DNA from: SCTD01 sp038256525
Lineage (GTDB): Bacteria; Actinomycetota; Actinomycetes; Mycobacteriales; SCTD01
DNA: 54,023 nt
NCBI GenBank assembly: GCA_038256525.1
Contig: JBBSKF010000006.1
Span: 1-54,023 of the forward strand
Reading direction: 5' to 3'
The position numbers and the translations under genes were made by a program. Below the pieces are notes generated by a model. It was given only the letters and a program-made list of their open reading frames with translations. It was not told the origin of the DNA and did no database searches. Below are positions 23,819-31,618 of the stretch, one piece after another (the stretch's first letter is position 1; each line of letters begins with the position of its first letter).

Positions 23819-24107
23819 CGGCGACGAGGTCGACCGGGCGGATGTCGGGTGCGGACGCGAGCAGGTCCTCGGCAACCTGACCGAGCGCGACCGGGATCTG
23901 CCCTGACAGGTGCGCCTGGCGACCGTTCTCGTCCGCAAACGTGTCGAAGATGCCGTACGTCGTGTCGCTGATCTTGAACGCGTACCACGTGACGGTGCCC
24001 TGTTCGGCGGCGGCGATCTCCCGTCCTGCCGCGAGGAAGGCGGCCAGCTCGTCCCCCTTGCCGGGCTTGGCCTCGAGCAGGGCCAGCAGTCCGCAGGTGA
24101 TGCTCAT
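23811..24107 (-). CDS. Antibiotic biosynthesis monooxygenase (ABM/YgiN-like) domain protein
   Basis: 98 residues, the standard size of a single ABM domain. It has the pattern LLALLEAKPGKGDELAAFL, then EQGTVTWYAFKISDTTYGIFDTFADE. Proteins of this fold are dimers that oxidise quinols or aromatic polyketides with O2, or act as heme-degrading or signalling proteins; nothing here says which. ATG 24107 is preceded by AAAGGA. It is 22 bp downstream of the small cysteine-motif protein gene on the same strand. Confidence 0.8.
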   Translation of the reverse strand: MSITCGLLALLEAKPGKGDELAAFLAAGREIAAAEQGTVTWYAFKISDTTYGIFDTFADENGRQAHLSGQIPVALGQVAEDLLASAPDIRPVDLVAVT

Positions 24108-24129
24108 GTGGGTTCCTTTCGTCGGATCT

Positions 24130-24552
24130 CTAGTCGCAGCCGCACACGCCGGAGGCGGCGCGGACCTGGAAGCACCCTGGACAGGTCTGCGACTTGAGGG
24201 CGGCCTTCTCGACGGCGGCCTCCTTGGCGAGGGTGGCGGCGCGGGTGGCGGCTGCCTTCGCCGAGCGCTGCCGAGCCTTCTGCTCGACGGCATCGCGTTC
24301 GGCGACGACCAGGGCGTTCGCGGCGATCGTCTCGGCGTTGTCGGCCTCGAAGACGCGACGGCGCACCGTGTCCGGGACGAAGTCCATGCTCTGGACGCAG
24401 AGCAGCACCGCGACCTCGAGCGGGCAGTCGGCGGCGACCGACTCGACGACGTCGCCGAAGACCAGATCGCTGTCGGCGTCGACCGCGGCGTTCACTCGCT
24501 GCAGCGCCTCGTCGACCGCCGTCTGGGTCTCGGGGGCGATGGTGTCCTCCAC
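24130..24552 (-). CDS. Small protein with C-terminal CxxC/CxC motif, unknown function
   Basis: 140 residues from GTG 24552, with AGGTGAG upstream. The N-terminal half is acidic and helical, with an internal CPLEVAVLLCVQSMDFVP segment; the middle is a long Ala/Lys/Arg helix (EQKARQRSAKAAATRAATLA); the end is CPGC-x8-CGCD, a compact four-cysteine set that could bind zinc or an Fe-S centre. I do not recognise the family. It lies in a leftward pair with the ABM gene, with the cspA-like gene upstream behind its own terminator. Confidence 0.65.
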   Translation of the reverse strand: MEDTIAPETQTAVDEALQRVNAAVDADSDLVFGDVVESVAADCPLEVAVLLCVQSMDFVPDTVRRRVFEADNAETIAANALVVAERDAVEQKARQRSAKAAATRAATLAKEAAVEKAALKSQTCPGCFQVRAASGVCGCD

Positions 24553-24657
24553 GCGCTCACCTGCTTCCGCTCAGAGGGGGGCGAGGGCCCGTCGCCGTGG
24601 TGTCACGTTCAGTCTGCCCCACCGAAGGATCGGGTCGGGGTGGCCAAGGCGGCCGTA

Positions 24658-24691
24658 CAAAGGCCCGGCACCCTCGGAAGGGGCCGGGCCT
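24658..24691 (-). terminator. Intrinsic terminator of the cold-shock gene
   Basis: On the minus strand AGGCCCGGC and GCCGGGCCT form a perfect 9-bp stem (24661..24669 with 24683..24691) followed by TTTGT. It begins 17 bp after the cspA-like stop. This is the most convincing intrinsic terminator in the window. Confidence 0.75.
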
Positions 24692-24708
24692 CTGGTCGAG
24701 CGGACGCG

Positions 24709-24912
24709 CTACTGCGGGCGGACGTTCTCCGCCTGCGGGCCCTTCGGGCCCTGGGTGATGTCGAACTCGACGCGCTGGTTCTCGTCGAGCGACTTGTAGC
24801 CGTCCGTGGCGATCGCGGAGAAGTGCACGAAGACGTCGGCACCGCCGCCGTCCTGAGCGATGAAACCGAAGCCCTTCTCGGCGTTGAACCACTTCACAGA
24901 ACCCTGAGCCAT
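24709..24912 (-). CDS. cspA: Cold-shock protein (CspA family)
   Basis: 67 residues, a single cold-shock domain with both RNA-binding motifs: KGFGFI (RNP1) and VFVHFSAI (RNP2). It opens with MAQGSVKWFNAE, the standard actinobacterial form. It acts as an RNA chaperone binding single-stranded nucleic acid. A strong AAGGAGA ribosome site precedes ATG 24912. Nearly 300 bp of non-coding sequence lie upstream, including two hairpins, so regulation in the leader RNA is likely, as in other csp genes. Confidence 0.95.
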   Translation of the reverse strand: MAQGSVKWFNAEKGFGFIAQDGGGADVFVHFSAIATDGYKSLDENQRVEFDITQGPKGPQAENVRPQ

Positions 24913-24941
24913 GTTGCTGTCTCCTTCAAGACTGTCGGGGC

Positions 24942-25018
24942 GCGCACTGTGCGCGAACCCGGGAGTCGAAGCTCTCGACAGACGCAAGAACGCCCGCGAA
25001 CACACGTCCGCGGGCGTT
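24942..25018 (-). promoter_or_regulatory. Paired hairpins in the cspA-like leader region
   Basis: ACGCCCGCG/CGCGGGCGT (outer limits 24989..25018, 10-bp stem) and the tight dyad GCGCACAGTGCGC (24942..24954) lie 30-106 bp upstream of the start codon. If transcribed they form two leader hairpins before the ribosome site. The rest of the 293-bp gap (24913..25205) up to the MFS gene shows no gene or tRNA. Confidence 0.5.
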
Positions 25019-25205
25019 GATGAACACGAGCGAAGAGGTGCAACTTCAACCACTGACCACGGTACACGCTTCTCCGGCATCGGAACAGGTTCGACCGGAC
25101 AGGTTCTGCAGGCCATCTGCGTAGTCCTGCTCACGCGCGGCCCCACCGCGCTGTTGGATGTTGTCCGGGCGGGCACCGCGCCCGCCCTGCTGAATGGGAG
25201 TGCCC

Positions 25206-26618
25206 GTGACCGCGACCACCTCCGCGCCCGATCCGGTGCGCCGCCGCGCCGTGTCCGGTTTCACGCTCTACGACGTCGCGAACTCCGCCTTCGTCACGAC
25301 AGTGGTCACCGCCCTCGGGGGTCCTTTCCTCACGGCGCTGGCCAAGGACGCCGCAGGTGCGGACGGCAGGGTGTCCCTGCTCCTGCTGAACCCGCGGGCG
25401 GAGTCGCTGTTCGCCTACGCCGTCAGCCTTTCGGTGCTGCTGCAGGTGCTGGCCCTGCCGGTGCTGGGGGCGTTGGCCGACCGGCCGACCGCCAAGCGCC
25501 GGCTGCTGGTGCTCGCAACTGCCGCCGGGTCCGCCGCGACCGTCGCGTTGGCCGTCGTCCCCAGTGGCGCGGTCCTGCTCGGCCTACTGGCGTTCGTGAT
25601 CGCCAACCTCGCCTTTGGCGCGGCGATCCTGGCCTACAACGCCTACCTCGCCGACGTGGCCGAGCTGCCGGACCGCGACCGGGTGTCGGCCCGCGGCTTC
25701 GCCTTCGGCTACGCGGGCGGCGCTTTCGTGCTGGCTGTGTCGCTCGGTCTGGTCACCGCCGCCGAGCCGCTCGGCATCAGTCGCGGTACTGCTGTACGCC
25801 TCGCGATCGGGCTCTCAGCGGTGTGGTGGGCCGGTATCGGTGTGATCGCGGTGCGCCGCCTCGACGCAGTGCAGCAGCTGCCCGGCTACGACGGCACGAC
25901 GACAGGGGAGTCGCTGCGCCAGCAGGTCACGAGCTCGCTCCGCCAGCTGAAAGGGTCGTTCGCCGCGCTACGGGCGCTGCCCGGAACCGCCCGCTACCTG
26001 CTCGCCTTCCTGCTGTTCAACGACGCGATCCAGGCCGTCGTCGCGCTCTCGGCGGTCGTGTTGACCAACGAGCTGTTCGTCGCGAAGGGCCTTCCGGAGG
26101 ATGACGCCACGCCGTTCCTGCTGCAGCTGATCCTGCTCATCCAGGTGGTCGCGGTCTTCGGTGCGGCCGGCTCGGCCCGACTCGCGGCGCGGATCGGCGC
26201 GAAGTCGACACTGCTGCTCACCCTTGTTGTCTGGGTCGGGATCGTCGTCTACGCCGTGGCCGCGCTGGACGGGACCGGTGCGGCGTACGTCCTGGGTGTC
26301 TTCATCGCGCTGGTGCTCGGCGGTTCGCAGTCCCTCGCCCGATCGTTGTTCTCCTCGATGACGCCCGCCCACCGGCAGGCCAGCTTCTTCGGCTTCTACG
26401 AGCTGGCCGAGCGAGGCACGGCCTGGATCGGCACCCTGCTGTTCGCGATCGTCCTGGATGTCACCGGCTCCTACCGGAGCGCCCTGCTCTCGCTGCTTGT
26501 GCTGTTCGTCGCCGGTGGCCTGCTGCTGGCCGTCACCGACACCGACCGGGCGATCGCTGCGGCCCGCGAGATCGACGAGAGCGGCGACCCGGCCGGCAGG
26601 GCACAGGTGCCCGCGTGA
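25206..26618 (+). CDS. MFS transporter, UMF1 (Atg22-like) family
   Basis: 470 residues and about 12 membrane helices. The start FTLYDVANSAFVTTVVTALG is the UMF1 signature, and the late YELAERGTAWIGTLLF segment is also typical. The family includes yeast vacuolar Atg22; bacterial substrates are mostly unknown. GTG 25206 has GGGAG five bases upstream; ATG 25194 is possible. The stop overlaps the following acyltransferase start as GTGA. The pairing of an MFS carrier with a PlsC protein resembles the LplT-Aas lysophospholipid uptake and repair system of enterobacteria in arrangement, though the carrier family differs. Confidence 0.85.
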   Translation: MTATTSAPDPVRRRAVSGFTLYDVANSAFVTTVVTALGGPFLTALAKDAAGADGRVSLLLLNPRAESLFAYAVSLSVLLQVLALPVLGALADRPTAKRRLLVLATAAGSAATVALAVVPSGAVLLGLLAFVIANLAFGAAILAYNAYLADVAELPDRDRVSARGFAFGYAGGAFVLAVSLGLVTAAEPLGISRGTAVRLAIGLSAVWWAGIGVIAVRRLDAVQQLPGYDGTTTGESLRQQVTSSLRQLKGSFAALRALPGTARYLLAFLLFNDAIQAVVALSAVVLTNELFVAKGLPEDDATPFLLQLILLIQVVAVFGAAGSARLAARIGAKSTLLLTLVVWVGIVVYAVAALDGTGAAYVLGVFIALVLGGSQSLARSLFSSMTPAHRQASFFGFYELAERGTAWIGTLLFAIVLDVTGSYRSALLSLLVLFVAGGLLLAVTDTDRAIAAAREIDESGDPAGRAQVPA

Positions 26619-27439
26619 CCGGCGTAGCGCCGGCGAGCTGGACCGCGGGTCGACCGTCCGAACGGCTCTACCGGGTGCTGCTGCGCACGGTCCGGTTCCT
26701 GCTGCACGTGCTCACCCGCCGCACCCAGGTCGGTGACCTGCCGCGGGCCGGCGCCGTGATCGTCGTCGGCAACCACCTCTCGGTGGCCGACGCCTTCATC
26801 CTGGGCGCCGCGGTCGCCCGCTACGGCCGGCGCATCCGCATGCTGGGGACGGCAGGCCTTTTCCGGGCCCCTGTGCTCGGGCCGCTGCTGCGCGCCGTCG
26901 GCTACATCCCGGTCGACCGCCGCGGCACCGACCCGTCCGCCGCGCTCGGACCGGCGCGCGCCGCACTCGAGGCAGGCCAGTGCATCGGGCTCTACCCCGA
27001 GGGCGCCATCACCCGGCACCCGGACGCGTGGCCGGCGCGCGGCAAGACCGGCGTCGTGCGGCTCGCGTTGGACACCGGCGCACCGGTCGTCCCGCTCGCG
27101 CAGTGGGGCACCCACCTGTTCGTCGGACAGGAGGGCACGCGATGGAAGGCCCTGCTCTCACCGTTGACCCGCCCGCGTGTCGATGTCCGGCTGGGCGCCC
27201 CGCTGCACCTGCGGGCGCTGCTCGGGGTGACGTGCGCGGCGGACGCCACCGCCGCTCAGCTGCGGGCCGGTGCCGACGCCGTCATGGACGCCCTCGTGGC
27301 CGAACTCGTCGTGCTGCGCGGAGAGCCGGCTCCGCCACACGCCGGGCGGGCGGAGAACCCGCCCAAGCCCAGCCGTCGCATCCTGCCTGATCAGCTGGCG
27401 CGAGAGGACCCGCTCGAGGGGGTCGATGCCGCCCTCTGA
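26615..27439 (+). CDS. PlsC-family acyltransferase coupled to the UMF1 transporter
   Basis: 274 residues. Catalytic motif NHLSVAD (His54, Asp59), YPEGAIT at ~127-133 and APVVPLAQWG follow the PlsC layout. It esterifies a hydroxyl on a lysophosphatidate or another lysolipid at the membrane. GTG 26615 overlaps the transporter stop. The C-terminal ~45 residues are Pro/Arg-rich and extend 49 bp into the convergent receiver-like gene, so the two 3' ends overlap on opposite strands. Confidence 0.88.
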   Translation: MTGVAPASWTAGRPSERLYRVLLRTVRFLLHVLTRRTQVGDLPRAGAVIVVGNHLSVADAFILGAAVARYGRRIRMLGTAGLFRAPVLGPLLRAVGYIPVDRRGTDPSAALGPARAALEAGQCIGLYPEGAITRHPDAWPARGKTGVVRLALDTGAPVVPLAQWGTHLFVGQEGTRWKALLSPLTRPRVDVRLGAPLHLRALLGVTCAADATAAQLRAGADAVMDALVAELVVLRGEPAPPHAGRAENPPKPSRRILPDQLAREDPLEGVDAAL

Positions 27440-28158
27440 CGGGTCACCTCGAGATCTGGGCCGAGACCTGCCACGCACTCCTCGCTTGCAGCCCCGACGG
27501 CTGGTTCGGCCAGCGCGCTGTCGAGCCACCACGAGATGGCGTCGGCGGTCTGGCTGCGCATGAACACAGCATGCGCCCCCGCGCTGAACGTGGCCTCGGC
27601 CCGGCTCGGAACGGTGCAGGCGGCCAGGACGGTCTCGGGGCAGAACCGCGCGGCCTCGCGGAGCAGGTCCTGCCCGGTCATCATCTGCAGGCTGTCGCTC
27701 ACGAACAGCACGCTCGGCTGCTCGACAATGAGCACCCCGAGGGCGTCCGGGCCGTTGTCCGAGCAGAACAGGACGTGAATCCCCAGGCCGTCAAGGCAGC
27801 CGCGGATCATGTCCGCGTAGCCCGGCTGACTGTGTGCCAGAACGGCTGTCCGCGTCGGCGTCAGCATGGGCGCCGGGTCTCGGTCGAGCTCGGAGGCGGA
27901 CCGGTCGAGCAGTGCCTGGTGGGCGCGGCGCCACACGTGCAGGTCCCGCGCGGCGTCGCCCCGCGCCTCACGTGACCCTGCTGATCTCAGCAGGATCTCC
28001 TCCCTGGTCCGTCGGGAGGCGTTCCAGGAGTCGATGCCCTGGACCTGACGGATGATCAGGTCGGCCGGCCAGTTGGGTCCGCCATGAGTCGGTGGGCGCG
28101 TCTGGAGCGGGGCCGGCGCTCGGCTCGGGGATGCACTCGTCTCGCTTGCGAGCAACAC
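27391..28158 (-). CDS. Degenerate receiver-like protein
   Basis: 255 residues from GTG 28158, with GGAGAA eight bases upstream. The N-terminal ~100 residues are helical and Arg-rich with no recognised domain. Residues ~104-215 follow the response-regulator receiver fold: TRTAVLAHSQPGYADMI, then PSVLFVSDSLQMMTG (with an Asp near the phosphorylation site), then VLAACTVPS and GAHAVFMRSQ. The acidic pair at the start of the fold is absent and the conserved Lys is Arg, so ordinary phosphorylation is unlikely. No output domain. Divergent from two GAF-ANTAR genes, so it may regulate them by protein contact (inference). Confidence 0.6.
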   Translation of the reverse strand: MLLASETSASPSRAPAPLQTRPPTHGGPNWPADLIIRQVQGIDSWNASRRTREEILLRSAGSREARGDAARDLHVWRRAHQALLDRSASELDRDPAPMLTPTRTAVLAHSQPGYADMIRGCLDGLGIHVLFCSDNGPDALGVLIVEQPSVLFVSDSLQMMTGQDLLREAARFCPETVLAACTVPSRAEATFSAGAHAVFMRSQTADAISWWLDSALAEPAVGAASEECVAGLGPDLEVTRQRAASTPSSGSSRAS

Positions 28159-28228
28159 GGCGGGTTCTCCGTCGGCAAGAAGCCAACCGATAAGGCTGAC
28201 TCGCTGTGTCCGCGCAGTGTCTGGACGG

Positions 28229-28244
28229 GCGCGCTTCGGCGCGC
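28229..28244. promoter_or_regulatory. UUCG-tetraloop hairpin between receiver-like and GAF-ANTAR genes
   Basis: GCGCGC-TTCG-GCGCGC on the plus strand forms a very stable 6-bp stem with a UUCG loop. It lies in the 217-bp divergent region, which holds no gene. ANTAR targets have six-base loops, so this is not a canonical ANTAR site. Confidence 0.45.
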
Positions 28245-28375
28245 TTCCCGAACTCTAAGACACCTATGTTGCGCGTGCAATACATCGGGGCCGGAATCCG
28301 CAGTAGGGTCGCTGGCAACCGTTCAGCGGCGTGCACTGCGCCTGATCGGTCACTACCGGGGTGCGGAGGACGTTC

Positions 28376-29131
28376 GTGGCTGCGTCGCACCCGTCCAGGT
28401 CTCGGCTGGAGAGATCGATGGACGGCGCCGACAGCGCCTTGACGGCGGCGAACCTGCTGTGTCAGGCGTGCGTCGACGTGCTCGAGGTGGACGGGGCAGC
28501 TCTTTCAGTCATGCACGACGGCACGCTCTGGGGCACGTTCGGCTCGAGTGACCAGGCCAGCAGGCGGCTGGACGAGCTCCAGTTCACCTTCGGCGAGGGG
28601 CCGTGCCTGGATGCTGTCCGCTCCGGCGAGCCGGTGTCCGCTGTGGATCTCGATGGCCCGGCAGAGCAGCGCTGGCCGGCGCTCCGCTCCTCGCTGCTGG
28701 ATTCGGGGATTGAGGCCGTCTTCGCACTTCCCGTCGGGGCCGCGTCACGGCTCGGGGCGCTCGACCTGTTCCGTCGCCGCACCGGAGCGCTCGGGCGGGA
28801 GCCTGCCGCCGGCGCCCTGCTCGCCGCTGAGCTTGCCGCGCTGCCCTTGCTGAACCTCAGTCCGGTGGGGGGGTGGCGCGCCGTTGGGCAGGTCGGCAAC
28901 ATCCAGGAGCAGCCTGCTCCGCTGGAACGCGTCGAGGTCTATCAGGCGACGGGCATGCTGATGGGTGCCCTCCAGGTGGATTCCGCCGAAGCGCTGGTCA
29001 GGCTGCGCGCCTACGCGTTCGTCCACAGCATGACGGCCAGCGAGGTGGCCTGGGCGATCGTGCAGCGAAGGCTGGCCCTGGACACCGACGACTGGCTGGA
29101 GCCCGGCGATCCCGCAGGGCGGACCCGATGA
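28376..29131 (+). CDS. GAF-ANTAR antiterminator regulator 1
   Basis: 251 residues from GTG 28376, chosen because GGAGG lies six bases upstream. Residues ~10-165 are a GAF sensor domain with the ANTAR-partner signature FTFGEGPCLDAVRSGEPV. Residues ~180-235 are an ANTAR RNA-binding domain: VYQATGMLMGALQVDSAEALVRLRAY. ANTAR proteins bind paired hairpins in nascent RNA and block termination; the GAF part may sense a small molecule or redox state. The stop overlaps the second GAF-ANTAR gene as ATGA. Confidence 0.88.
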   Translation: MAASHPSRSRLERSMDGADSALTAANLLCQACVDVLEVDGAALSVMHDGTLWGTFGSSDQASRRLDELQFTFGEGPCLDAVRSGEPVSAVDLDGPAEQRWPALRSSLLDSGIEAVFALPVGAASRLGALDLFRRRTGALGREPAAGALLAAELAALPLLNLSPVGGWRAVGQVGNIQEQPAPLERVEVYQATGMLMGALQVDSAEALVRLRAYAFVHSMTASEVAWAIVQRRLALDTDDWLEPGDPAGRTR

Positions 29132-29883
29132 CACGGACCCGCGAACGCGACATCATCGAGTCCTTCGTGTCCATGGCCAGCACCCTCGCTCGTGGATATG
29201 ACGTCGTCGACCTGCTCGGGGGACTGACCGAGGACTGCGCGCGGCTGCTCGATGTCGCAGCAGCGGGTCTGCTGCTGGCGGACCGGCGGGGTGTGCTGCA
29301 TGTCCTGGCGGCTTCCTCGGACCGCACCCACGAGCTCGAGGCCTTCCAGCTGCAGCGCGACGAAGGGCCGTGCCGTGACTGCTACCGGGACGGCGCTGGC
29401 GTGCTCGTGGCCGATCTGGCTCAGGAACAGGACCGGTGGCCGGTGTTCGTCCCGCATGCGCGGGCTGCCGGGTTCGCCAGCGTCCACGCCCTGCCCATGC
29501 GGCTGGGCGACCACACGCTCGGCACGCTGGGGCTGTTCGGCACAAGCCCCGGGGTGCTCAATGACGACGACCTGCGCCTGGGTCAGGCGCTTGCCGACGT
29601 CGCGAGTGTGGCGCTCGTGCAGCGCGGCGACAGCACCGAGAAGGCAGCCGTCAACGACCAGCTGCAGGCAGCGCTGACCAGCCGGGTGATCCTGGAACAG
29701 GCCAAGGGCTTGTTGGCGCAGGTGGGAGACCTGGACATGACGCAAGCGTTCGCCGCGCTCCGGCACTACGCCCGAGACCACAACCAGCGGCTGTCCGACG
29801 TGGCTCAGGCGGTCGTGACCCGGAAGCTGTCTGCATCGACGCTGCTGGAGCACGCCGCTGCGCGGGGCACGCCGCAACCGTGA
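29128..29883 (+). CDS. GAF-ANTAR antiterminator regulator 2
   Basis: 251 residues. The GAF domain (residues ~10-165) has RDEGPCRDCYRDGAGVLVADL with a CxxC pair not seen in the first copy, possibly redox- or metal-sensitive. The ANTAR domain (~185-240) is canonical: SRVILEQAKGLLAQ, then AFAALRHYARDHNQRLSDVAQ. It differs widely from its neighbour in sequence, so this is not a recent duplication. The ATGA overlap suggests equal expression and perhaps heterodimers, since ANTAR proteins act as dimers. Confidence 0.9.
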   Translation: MTRTRERDIIESFVSMASTLARGYDVVDLLGGLTEDCARLLDVAAAGLLLADRRGVLHVLAASSDRTHELEAFQLQRDEGPCRDCYRDGAGVLVADLAQEQDRWPVFVPHARAAGFASVHALPMRLGDHTLGTLGLFGTSPGVLNDDDLRLGQALADVASVALVQRGDSTEKAAVNDQLQAALTSRVILEQAKGLLAQVGDLDMTQAFAALRHYARDHNQRLSDVAQAVVTRKLSASTLLEHAAARGTPQP

Positions 29884-29893
29884 ATGGCGAGAC

Positions 29894-29905
29894 GCTAGCG
29901 CTAGC
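29894..29905. repeat. Perfect 12-bp palindrome between convergent genes
   Basis: GCTAGCGCTAGC lies 11 bp after the second ANTAR stop. Further on, GTGGATG (29917..29923) and CATCCAC (29939..29945) could form a weak stem. Together they may end both convergent transcripts; no T-run is seen. Confidence 0.4.
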
Positions 29906-29966
29906 CAGGGTGAGGGGTGGATGCGCTGCGGAAGGCCTCATCCACGCACTCCCGGATCGTGGCGGG

Positions 29967-31610
29967 TCATGGCGCGGCGGGCATTGTGGTCCAGCCGAGT
30001 TCGTCGATGTGTCGGCCGTCTTTGAGTCGCAGCGTGCGGTGTTGTTCGTGGACGGCGCGGTGGTCGTGTGTGCAGATCGGGATCAGGTCGCGTAGTCGGG
30101 TGGTGCGGGTCAGCCACCAGGGCGGGACGTGGTGCGGGACGGTGACGGTGTTGCTGCAGCCGGCGATGGCGCACCACGGTCCCCATTGCGCGCGTAGGGC
30201 GGCGCGTTCTTTGCGGTTGGCGCTTCGTCGGGTGCTGCTGGCGCCGACCGGGTGCCCGGCGGCGTCGAGCAGGACGGCGGTGAGTTCGCTGTCGCAGCCG
30301 AGCCGGCGCAGCGTCGCGGCCTGCAGGCTGACCGGCTGGCCGCTGGTGGAAAGGGTGCCGGGTAGCGCCCCGAGCCGACCTTCGAGCGCTTCGACGCTGC
30401 TGGTGATGAGCATCGCGGCGGGGGCGGGTCGGCCGCTGCCGGCCAGAAGGCTCGCGGCGTCACGCAGCAGCTGGGTGAGCGCGTCGTGCCGGCGTTGCCC
30501 GGCCGGGACCGGCTGGTCGCTGGTGGAGGCGTGCGGGTCGCGGTCAGCGGTCCAGGTGTCATCGGGGGTGGCTGTCGGGCCGGTCGGCGGGTCGGCTGTC
30601 TGCGGCTCGTCACCGGCCGGCGTGTCAGGCGTGGTCGGTGCGCCGACCTCGTGCCCGGCCTCGGCGGCGGCCGTCTCATCAGCCGGTTCGCCCGCGTCGC
30701 CCGCGTCGTACGCGGCCTCGTCCGCGTCGGGCTGGCCGTCCGCGTCGTCCTCGGGCTGGTCGTCGTCCTCGGGCTGGTCGGTCGGCTGGCCACTTTGGGC
30801 CTTCTGCTGCCGGTCGATCTCGCGGGCGAGCAGGGTGCCGGTCTCGGGGTCGAGGTGGCCGCGTAGGTCCCAGTCGCCGTCGAGCAGTGGTTGCAGGTGC
30901 AGGAAGTACTCATCGGGGTCGGGCCGGTCGATCCCGTCGGGGAGCAGCGCATCGAGCAGGTAGCCCAGCGACGGGCCGAGCAGTCCGGGGGAAAGGTGAC
31001 GGGCCAGCAGCAGCACTGCTGGTTCCAACCGGGCCGCTGGTGTGGCGGTGGTCGCCGCGCAGGCCGCGGTGGTGACCGCGGCGAGCTCGGCCCGGACGGC
31101 CAGGGCGTGCGGGCTGGGTGGCACCTCGGGGAGCAGGTGCGAGCCGGTGACCGCGCCGAGCAGCCCGGCGATCCCGTCGGTGAGGACCGCGAGCAGCGCC
31201 GGTTCGGCGACCTCGGTGGGGACCTGGTCCAGCGCCCCACCGAGCTGCCCGGCGGCGCGTAGCGAGATCTGCCCGCCCGCGAGCGCGCCGGTGACCAGCG
31301 GCCGGTCCGCGAGGCGCCGGGCCAGCCCGAGCTGGCCCTGGTCACCACCGAGCTGGGTGCGCAGCCAGCTGCGGGTGCTCCCGGCGCAGGCCAGTGCGTA
31401 CAGCTCCCGGCAGTCGATGTCCCGGACCGCCGTGAGCGCGACCGCGGCCAGCCGTTCGCGGGCGATCAGCACCGCACCGGCCCGGGCCAGCGCGCTGTCC
31501 CCGTCGAGCTCGACCTCGGCCAGCAACCGGTCCACCGCCAACCCCAACAGAGCGGCGCCAGGAAGGTCAGCCACGGCGGGATCCGCGACCGCCGTACCGC
31601 TCTCGCTCAT
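29967..31610 (-). CDS. DUF222/HNH endonuclease-like protein (13E12 repeat family)
   Basis: 547 residues. An N-terminal DUF222 domain (~20-285) is followed by an ~80-residue acidic linker with near-tandem QPEDD units and a C-terminal HNH module, CAIAGC then PHHVPPWW then LRDLIPICTHDHRAVHE. The zinc cysteines and outer histidines are present, but the central Asn of HNH is Asp. These genes are numerous in actinobacteria and resemble self-spreading or nuclease elements; several mycobacterial members are LexA-regulated. ATG 31610 starts at a strong promoter with a likely LexA box on top of it. Confidence 0.88.
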   Translation of the reverse strand: MSESGTAVADPAVADLPGAALLGLAVDRLLAEVELDGDSALARAGAVLIARERLAAVALTAVRDIDCRELYALACAGSTRSWLRTQLGGDQGQLGLARRLADRPLVTGALAGGQISLRAAGQLGGALDQVPTEVAEPALLAVLTDGIAGLLGAVTGSHLLPEVPPSPHALAVRAELAAVTTAACAATTATPAARLEPAVLLLARHLSPGLLGPSLGYLLDALLPDGIDRPDPDEYFLHLQPLLDGDWDLRGHLDPETGTLLAREIDRQQKAQSGQPTDQPEDDDQPEDDADGQPDADEAAYDAGDAGEPADETAAAEAGHEVGAPTTPDTPAGDEPQTADPPTGPTATPDDTWTADRDPHASTSDQPVPAGQRRHDALTQLLRDAASLLAGSGRPAPAAMLITSSVEALEGRLGALPGTLSTSGQPVSLQAATLRRLGCDSELTAVLLDAAGHPVGASSTRRSANRKERAALRAQWGPWCAIAGCSNTVTVPHHVPPWWLTRTTRLRDLIPICTHDHRAVHEQHRTLRLKDGRHIDELGWTTMPAAP

Positions 31611-31618
31611 GTGTTCGA
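31603..31618. promoter_or_regulatory. Probable LexA (SOS) box overlapping the DUF222/HNH start
   Basis: On the minus strand the site reads TCGAAC-ACAT-GAGCGA. The first half is a perfect actinobacterial SOS half-site and the second matches GTTCGA at four of six positions. It adjoins the -10 element and covers the transcription start and start codon, an ideal place for repression. Confidence 0.55.

Noticed and set aside
28229..28244. ANTAR target hairpin upstream of the GAF-ANTAR genes
   Set aside because: ANTAR sites are pairs of hairpins with six-base loops; this is a single stem with a UUCG tetraloop.
30486..30866. Tandem protein repeat or CRISPR-like array
   Set aside because: The repetition is only two or three copies of a short unit inside the acidic linker of the DUF222/HNH gene, with no spacers.
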